From the NCBI GenBank assembly GCA_017533825.1, contig JAFWIE010000071.1, positions 36,227 through 100,226 on the forward strand: a DNA stretch of 64,000 bases, written 5' to 3'. Below the pieces are notes generated by a model. That model was not told where the DNA came from, searched no databases, and was given only the letters and a program-made list of their open reading frames with translations. Every line of letters begins with the position of its first letter. The stretch's first letter is position 1. Positions 62,617 to 64,000 of the stretch are shown piece by piece. A program made the position numbers and the translations under genes. This DNA comes from Atopobiaceae bacterium (GTDB lineage: Bacteria; Actinomycetota; Coriobacteriia; Coriobacteriales; Atopobiaceae).

Positions 62617-63732
62617 ATGTACGCGTTCATAAGTCACACATCGGCATGCGAGGCACTTCGACTTGTCTCGAGCAACACGAAGCGTTGGCCCAAAGAACCG
62701 CGACCGCTGCCCAAGCACGGCGATTGCGTCTCTACCCAACGTGGGTTTATCGAATTCTGCGCGAAGACAGACCTCAAGGAGCTCGGCATCACTTCTCAAC
62801 CAACGGACCTCATCGTCCCGTCCTCGCGTGACCGCAGCCGCGGACGACAAGCCACCTTTCATGTGTGGAGCCGCAATCTACCCGCCAACTCCCTCCTTTG
62901 GCTGGGAAACAATCTCTTGGTGAGCGGGCCCGAGCTTACGATCCTCCAGCTATGCGGCACCAACGTGAAGCTCGACGCGCTTCTCGATGACTTTGCGAAG
63001 TCGGTGCACGCCGAGATCGAAATCATCGCAAGCATAGGCCTCGACGAGAAGCCCGTCTTGGAGATACCGCTCAACTGGGAGCGCATCCGCAGCCTCGTAG
63101 TCGCAGCCGTCGTAGCATGCGAATTCGCCGGCACCTATCGACTTCCCGTTGGCAACAAGGATACGAACTATGAGGCCGTACCCCTCATGAGCTGTCGAAG
63201 CCTCGAGACCATGGCCCGTTCGATGGGCAGTCGTTCCATGGAGCGACGCGCCATACGAGCCTCGCAACTTGCGTTTGACCATTCGAAGTCTCCCATGGAG
63301 ACTGCACTCGCGCTCATGCTCACGCTCCCCGTCGAGATGGGCGGCTTTGGCTTGCCTCGACCCGTCCTCAACAAAGACCTGGACGTGTCTAAATGGCGTG
63401 GACACCTCTCCGATCGCGACACCGTATGCCCAGACATGTGGTGGGAGGACGATGGAGTGGCACTCGAATACGACAGCGCCGCCTTCCACGGCGGGTCAAA
63501 CGAGGCAAAGCGCACGAACGACGCCATACGTTCGAACATCCTGACCTCGCTCGGCTATGCGACATTTCGCGTCACGCCAAGCGCCATCGCATCGTTGCAA
63601 GGAGCCACGACATTGGCTCATCAGATTGCTGCCCGAATGGGCATCGAACTCGTATCGCCTGACAACATCGGTTTGCAGAGACGAACGAAGCTCTTCACGG
63701 AGCTCATGCCCAAGAGCACCAAAGAAGCCTAG
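62617..63732 (+). CDS. Endonuclease-like protein of AbiEi/DUF559 type, copy 2
   Basis: A 371-residue protein and diverged paralogue of the one at 10314. Shared landmarks in the same order: an AbiEi-like LLVSGPELTILQLCG, then SPMETALALM with LPVEMGGFGLPRPVLN, then a nuclease-like end DMWWEDDGVALEYDSAAFHG, NDAIRSNIL and SLGYATFRVT. Acidic residues D273, E284 and D286 correspond to those of copy 1. GGAGAG lies 3 nt before ATG 62617; a TTG 16 codons upstream is possible. The gene is bracketed by 32-bp inverted repeats and GC-rich tandem repeats. Nuclease activity is inferred. Confidence 0.7.
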   Translation: MYAFISHTSACEALRLVSSNTKRWPKEPRPLPKHGDCVSTQRGFIEFCAKTDLKELGITSQPTDLIVPSSRDRSRGRQATFHVWSRNLPANSLLWLGNNLLVSGPELTILQLCGTNVKLDALLDDFAKSVHAEIEIIASIGLDEKPVLEIPLNWERIRSLVVAAVVACEFAGTYRLPVGNKDTNYEAVPLMSCRSLETMARSMGSRSMERRAIRASQLAFDHSKSPMETALALMLTLPVEMGGFGLPRPVLNKDLDVSKWRGHLSDRDTVCPDMWWEDDGVALEYDSAAFHGGSNEAKRTNDAIRSNILTSLGYATFRVTPSAIASLQGATTLAHQIAARMGIELVSPDNIGLQRRTKLFTELMPKSTKEA

Positions 63733-63753
63733 AGCCACTCTGCGGGTTCCGGG

Positions 63754-63944
63754 GGCGACCCTTCCACAGCCCCGCCATGAGCTCCGGGGGCGACCCTGCC
63801 ACGGCCACCGGGGACGGTCCCGCCACGACCACGCTGCCGGCCGCGCCATGGGCACCGGGGCGACCCTGCCACGGCGACGTTACCGGCCGCGCCATGGGCA
63901 CCGGGGCGACCCTGCCACGGCCACGTTACCGGCCGCGCCATGGG
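63754..63944. repeat. 46-bp GC-rich tandem repeats downstream of copy 2
   Basis: Units containing CACCGGGGCGACCCTGCCAC and CCGGCCGCGCCATGGG repeat about three to four times, the last two nearly identical. No coding evidence. Confidence 0.85.
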
Positions 63945-63956
63945 TGTCCTAGGGGC

Positions 63957-63988
63957 CAATTACTCAGCAGGTAATAATTAATCAAATC
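63957..63988. repeat. Right 32-bp inverted repeat around endonuclease-like copy 2
   Basis: Begins CAATTACTCAGCAGGTAA; complement of the left copy at 62512-62543. A perfect -35-like TTGACA (63992-63997) follows at the window edge and may belong to the next gene. Confidence 0.9.
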
Positions 63989-64000
63989 GCTTTGACAACA

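Noticed and set aside
62485..62862. Minus-strand frame ending within the AT-rich dyad
   Set aside because: It is antisense to the second endonuclease-like gene; the dyad explains its odd end.

Overview
This is a GC-rich actinobacterial chromosome segment. Gene content points to class Coriobacteriia, most likely an Olsenella/Atopobium-type relative (inference). Supporting signs are surface proteins with ChW repeats, a GlgC/GlgD glycogen operon, a one-chain TsaB-RimI-TsaD protein, and gene-dense DNA with GTG and TTG starts and strong hairpin terminators. I see no rRNA, tRNA or CRISPR array.

Layout. 1-5 kb: start of an arginine-rich protein that leaves the window, an SGNH hydrolase-MazG fusion, pyruvate kinase and an RsmJ-like methyltransferase. 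5-10 kb: a threonine/glycine-rich surface protein coupled to a phosphodiester glycosidase, then a glycosyltransferase-GtrA fusion. 10-12 kb: an endonuclease-like (DUF559/Vsr-type) gene followed by a 291-bp palindromic repeat. 12-17 kb: a CmpB-type membrane protein, a HAD-fold lipoprotein, and an MFS transporter next to an OMP-decarboxylase-family enzyme. 17-24 kb: a translationally coupled six-gene operon (SPFH/zinc-ribbon protein, membrane protein, three related coiled-coil proteins, beta-helix protein) that is the best candidate for an undescribed system. 24-31.5 kb: a TTG-start protein with a Rho-N/SAP-like segment, a possible 30-codon gene, mfd, a second MFS transporter and a PrsW-type protease.

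31.5-38.6 kb: an NlpC/P60 protein with six ChW repeats, then a scarred island. The island holds the second, inverted copy of the 291-bp repeat, an apparent hsdS remnant, an intact XhoI/PaeR7I-type restriction-modification pair, a TnpA-like fragment, and two truncated genes joined head to head. 38.6-54.4 kb: alpha-glucan metabolism (a GH13-GH77 fusion and glgP-glgC-glgD-glgA) interrupted by a 1,888-residue secreted protein with an aerolysin-like segment, about ten 40-residue repeats and three ChW repeats. 54.5-64 kb: pyridoxal/pyridoxamine kinase, two membrane proteins, glutamine-dependent NAD synthetase, TsaB-RimI-TsaD, and a second endonuclease-like gene bounded by 32-bp inverted repeats.

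How the genes fit together. GlgC/GlgD make ADP-glucose, GlgA polymerises it, GlgP releases glucose-1-phosphate, the GH13-GH77 protein handles maltodextrins, and pyruvate kinase ends glycolysis. ChW proteins, the NAGPA-like enzyme, the GT2-GtrA protein and the lipoprotein act at the envelope. Functions are assigned by recognising motifs by eye; no database search was run.
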